Below are positions 61,348 through 64,000 of a stretch of DNA of 64,000 nt, in pieces. Made by a program: the position numbers and the translations under genes. Every line of letters begins with the position of its first letter. The stretch's first letter is position 1. Origin of the DNA: Blastomussa wellsi (Eukaryota > Cnidaria > Anthozoa > Scleractinia > Plerogyridae); the NCBI GenBank assembly GCA_947652115.1, contig OX393564.1, positions 17,430,502 through 17,494,501 on the forward strand. The letters run 5' to 3'. The notes beneath the pieces were generated by a model. It did no database searches and had not been told where the DNA came from. It saw only the letters and a list, made by a program, of their open reading frames with translations.

Positions 61348-62013
61348 TCTGCTAGGACGCGCGGCTTTTCTAAAGGTTTCGCTACGCTGTTCAGTACCTT
61401 TAATTAATGCAAAAGCCAGTCATTATCACTATCCTACTCTTTAAGCTTTGTTTTGCACCCTTATGTTGGCTTCTCTTTTCAGACAGGATAAAGTTCAACA
61501 AATGCAAAGCTTTTAACTTTTAATAAGAACCCTTATGTAAGTGCCCAATGTGCTCATGCGGACCGTACACTACTCGATTAAGGTGGCACCTGTAGTTAGC
61601 CGGGCTAACTACAGTTTTGAGGGGTTAAAAGGGCTCAACTTTAAAATCTTTTATAAAATGTTCAAATATGTTTTATCTTTCTCTTTTTAGTGGTTTGTAC
61701 AGGCTACGACAATTAAATGTAACATTTGAACAATACAAATGCAGATAAACAGTCAAAATGAACGACGGAGTGCTTAACAGTGGACTAGGCACTATCAGTT
61801 CCAACGGCGTTTGATTTTTCTCAAAATCTACAGGTATGACTCTACCGCAAAATTTTACAAATTAAAACTTAGCATTAATTAAACATTCATGCAAAATAAA
61901 ATTAAAATTTGTAAGACAGACTTTTTGCAAAATAGGAAAATGCCCTTTTAAAAGAATAGCTCAAACTCCATTTTCTTAGAATTTTGGTTGTGGATGTGAT
62001 TCATACACATAAA
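61346..62013. other. Intergenic DNA, nothing seen
   Basis: TAGTTAGCCGGGCTAACTA at about 61593 is a perfect 19-bp dyad. Otherwise no features. Confidence 0.45.
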
Positions 62014-62934
62014 TAAGGGCGGACCGTTAGAAAAGTGATGGAGGGGGGGGGGGGGGGGGTAAGGAAAAAACAAAACAATTCATGCAAGGGAAAATGCCAA
62101 GAAAAAAAATTCTGGCAAAGAAGAAAGTAAAGAAAAAAGATTCATGCAGAAGGAAGGTCCAATTGTGACTTTTATTCAGATAAAATTTGCCAGTGTCTAT
62201 TAAAAATAACTCGTATTCAAAATATTCTTGGGGCCTTGTATATTATTATTAATACATAAAGACATCTAATGGTGTGAAGTGTCTTCCTCACACTGCATGA
62301 AATGACAAATATACGGTCACATAAATAAACTCATACTACAATAGCCAGAAATGTCATTCAGAAAAATCAATCAATCGAAGAAGAAATCAATTGAAAGGAG
62401 ACAATTAGGACCTTGTTTTTGTTTCAAATTGCAGCTAGTGTACCTACATTATACACTGTGTAGTGTATTATAATGAAAATAATAAAATAAAATTTGTTAT
62501 AAATAAATATTAGAATTTGGTATCTTTATAAGTATTTTTGGAGTGTGGTATCATTATGATGGGCTGTGGGAGAGGAATTCCAGAGGGCAGGGACTGGAAA
62601 AATGCACAGGGAAACCGTCCACTCCAAGTGGCTTCCTCCTCTCTCACTGTGTGTACACTTTGGAAAAGATTTTGCATTAAAAAGTGGCCTGTATCCTTTG
62701 ATCTGTTGTGAGTGTAGAATAAGTTATAAAGCACAAAAACATAGATAATGAATCAAGATTTCACTGTTCAAAAAAAGCAATATTTGTATGAAAAAAATCG
62801 TGCAGAGGGTGTCACCTGAAAAAAAATTCCTGCACAAGCAATGAGCGAAAAAAAATCGTGCAAGCTGAAAATTCCCCATCTCCCCCCCCCCCACCCCATC
62901 ACTTTTCTAATGGTCCGTCCCTAAATTGTGAAAG
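62014..62934. mobile_element. MITE-like element with G/C homopolymer TIRs
   Basis: GGGCGGACCGTTAGAAAAGT then GATGG and about 17 G at 62017-62060 face the inverse ending TAATGGTCCGTCCCTAA at 62934. The interior has AAAAAAATTCTGCA and AAAAAATCGTGCA repeats near both ends. No protein. Confidence 0.85.
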
Positions 62935-63044
62935 TTTCAACTTCGGTTGTACGATAGGCTTTCGAGAAAACAAAAAAACAGGTTTTTACAACCTTGGAAG
63001 AGAATTGAATTGGGCATGGCCTTCTATTTTAGTGCGCTTTTAGG

Positions 63045-63298
63045 CATTCTCGTCCCCAGAGGCCGCGATTCGTTTGGTCAGCACCAAGGAATCGAGACCT
63101 CTGGCCGCAACCAAATTGTGAGCATGCGTAGGGAACTAGTTTTGTAGCTTTCAGCCAATCAGATTTGTCAGATTTGACCTTGCGCATGCGCAGAGTGACG
63201 GGAAGTACGTCAATCGCGGACTTCCGGTGTTGGACCTTCCCAGAGGTCGCGATTCTTGGTGCTGACCAAAAGGATAGCGGCCTCTGGGGACGAGAATG
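63045..63298. mobile_element. MITE, CATTCTCGTCCCCAGAGG termini
   Basis: 254 bp. Ends CATTCTCGTCCCCAGAGGC and GCCTCTGGGGACGAGAATG are exact inverses; inner GGTCAGCACCAAG also faces its inverse. Same family as 60278-60395. Confidence 0.9.
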
Positions 63299-63799
63299 GC
63301 TTTCAGGAAACACAAAATTAAAACTTCTCTGCTGGTTGTTTATCTAACTTTGTTATCATATTTTACCTGTCCGAGATTTAATTAAGCACATGTTTGAAAG
63401 TATATTGATTTTTTCTTGCACAGCAAGTTGGTTTAAAGCGATAAAATTACTGAAACGTGTTTTGTTTCATTTCCGAGTCGCTAACGCAATTTTCATCCGC
63501 GCTTGTTTAAAATCACGTACGTATTTAAACGTGTGCTCACAAACATCGTCCCCAGATGATTGCTTCTTTTGGCAGCACCAAAAATCGAGACCTCTTGGCC
63601 AGACTGAAAGCCCACCAAAAAGACGGCTAAATCTGATTGGCTGTTGTTGGAACATAAGTTATGGAGTTTCGCAACGTCTCACTCTGTAGCACTTTTATAC
63701 CTGATTGGCTGCTAATCCTTTACGGTAATTAACACTACAGTACTGTCATAGCGAACATTGGCTGTCGCAGGCAGCCTGAGGATTAGCAACTAAGAAGAC
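63299..63799. other. Upstream region of the gene starting at 63800
   Basis: No gene. A fragment near 63570 (GGCAGCACCAAAAATCGAGACC) resembles the interior of the preceding MITE. Confidence 0.4.
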
Positions 63800-64000
63800 A
63801 TGAATTCTTCATTTCATTTAAAGTTCTTTCTGTTGGAGCTATGTGTCTTCCTCACTGTCAAAGCATTTCTTCCAAGAATTAACTTGGCATCGAGAGAATC
63901 GAAAACGATGGATCACACGCTGATTACAAGGAACGGATTGCTGAAGACATTAATATACTTTTTCAACAACAATCCGCAATATTTGAGGAATGAAACCTTG
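63800..64000 (+). CDS. 5' part of a possible secreted-protein gene (runs off the window)
   Basis: ATG at 63800 opens 67 codons without a stop to the window end. The start, NSSFHLKFFLLELCVFLTV, is a lysine followed by a hydrophobic stretch ending KAFLPR, which fits a signal peptide or type II membrane anchor. The next residues (SRESKTMDHTLITRNGLLKT) are hydrophilic. Family not recognisable from this fragment. Confidence 0.4.
   Translation, partial: MNSSFHLKFFLLELCVFLTVKAFLPRINLASRESKTMDHTLITRNGLLKTLIYFFNNNPQYLRNETL

Overview
The window is nuclear DNA of an animal, most likely a cnidarian (stony coral or sea anemone). The sequence shows multi-exon GT-AG genes, an AT-rich background, a tRNA-derived SINE, 5'-truncated LINEs, many foldback/MITE elements, two tyrosine-recombinase (DIRS-order) retrotransposons and a complete Polinton/Maverick (adintovirus-like) element. 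The cnidarian assignment is inference from this repertoire; the animal assignment is firm.

Layout. 1-12969: repeat-dominated DNA with several MITEs, a GGTTAC-ended DNA transposon (3641-6428) that itself holds a LINE fragment and nested MITEs, and a DIRS-like retrotransposon (about 6642-11061). 12970-42024: a 29-kb nested structure. The outer shell is a DNA transposon with about 455-480 bp terminal inverted repeats, a perfect 6-bp target duplication (AAGTCA on both sides), a rightward HECT-domain gene and a leftward DDE integrase-type (IS3EU-like) transposase. Each inverted repeat carries a 20-bp minisatellite and a nearly identical zinc-ribbon exon, so both convergent genes appear to use the same 5' coding exon. 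A Polinton (16098-33990, target duplication TGTCTC) sits inside the HECT gene two codons before the likely catalytic cysteine. A Ngaro-type element with split direct repeats (36217-41212) sits in the transposase intron about 7 bp from its 3' splice site.

The Polinton reads almost entirely left to right: C2H2 finger, protein-primed type B DNA polymerase, small basic protein, chromodomain integrase, a large internally duplicated protein, core-like basic protein, major capsid protein, adenain-type protease, packaging ATPase, several small basic/hydrophobic virion-type proteins and a DEDD-exonuclease-like protein. Recurrent TATAAA boxes after A-rich tracts precede most late genes, and stop/start overlaps couple others. 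Gly-Gly motifs recurring in the small proteins look like processing sites for the protease.

42651-56238: a host gene on the minus strand, reconstructed from seven phase-compatible exons, resembling LRRC41 (elongin-BC/cullin substrate receptor with leucine-rich repeats); its introns are full of repeats, including a SINE split by a second GGTTAC element. 56239-64000: mostly non-coding DNA with MITEs, a LINE 3' end and, at the very end, the start of a possible secreted-protein gene running off the window.
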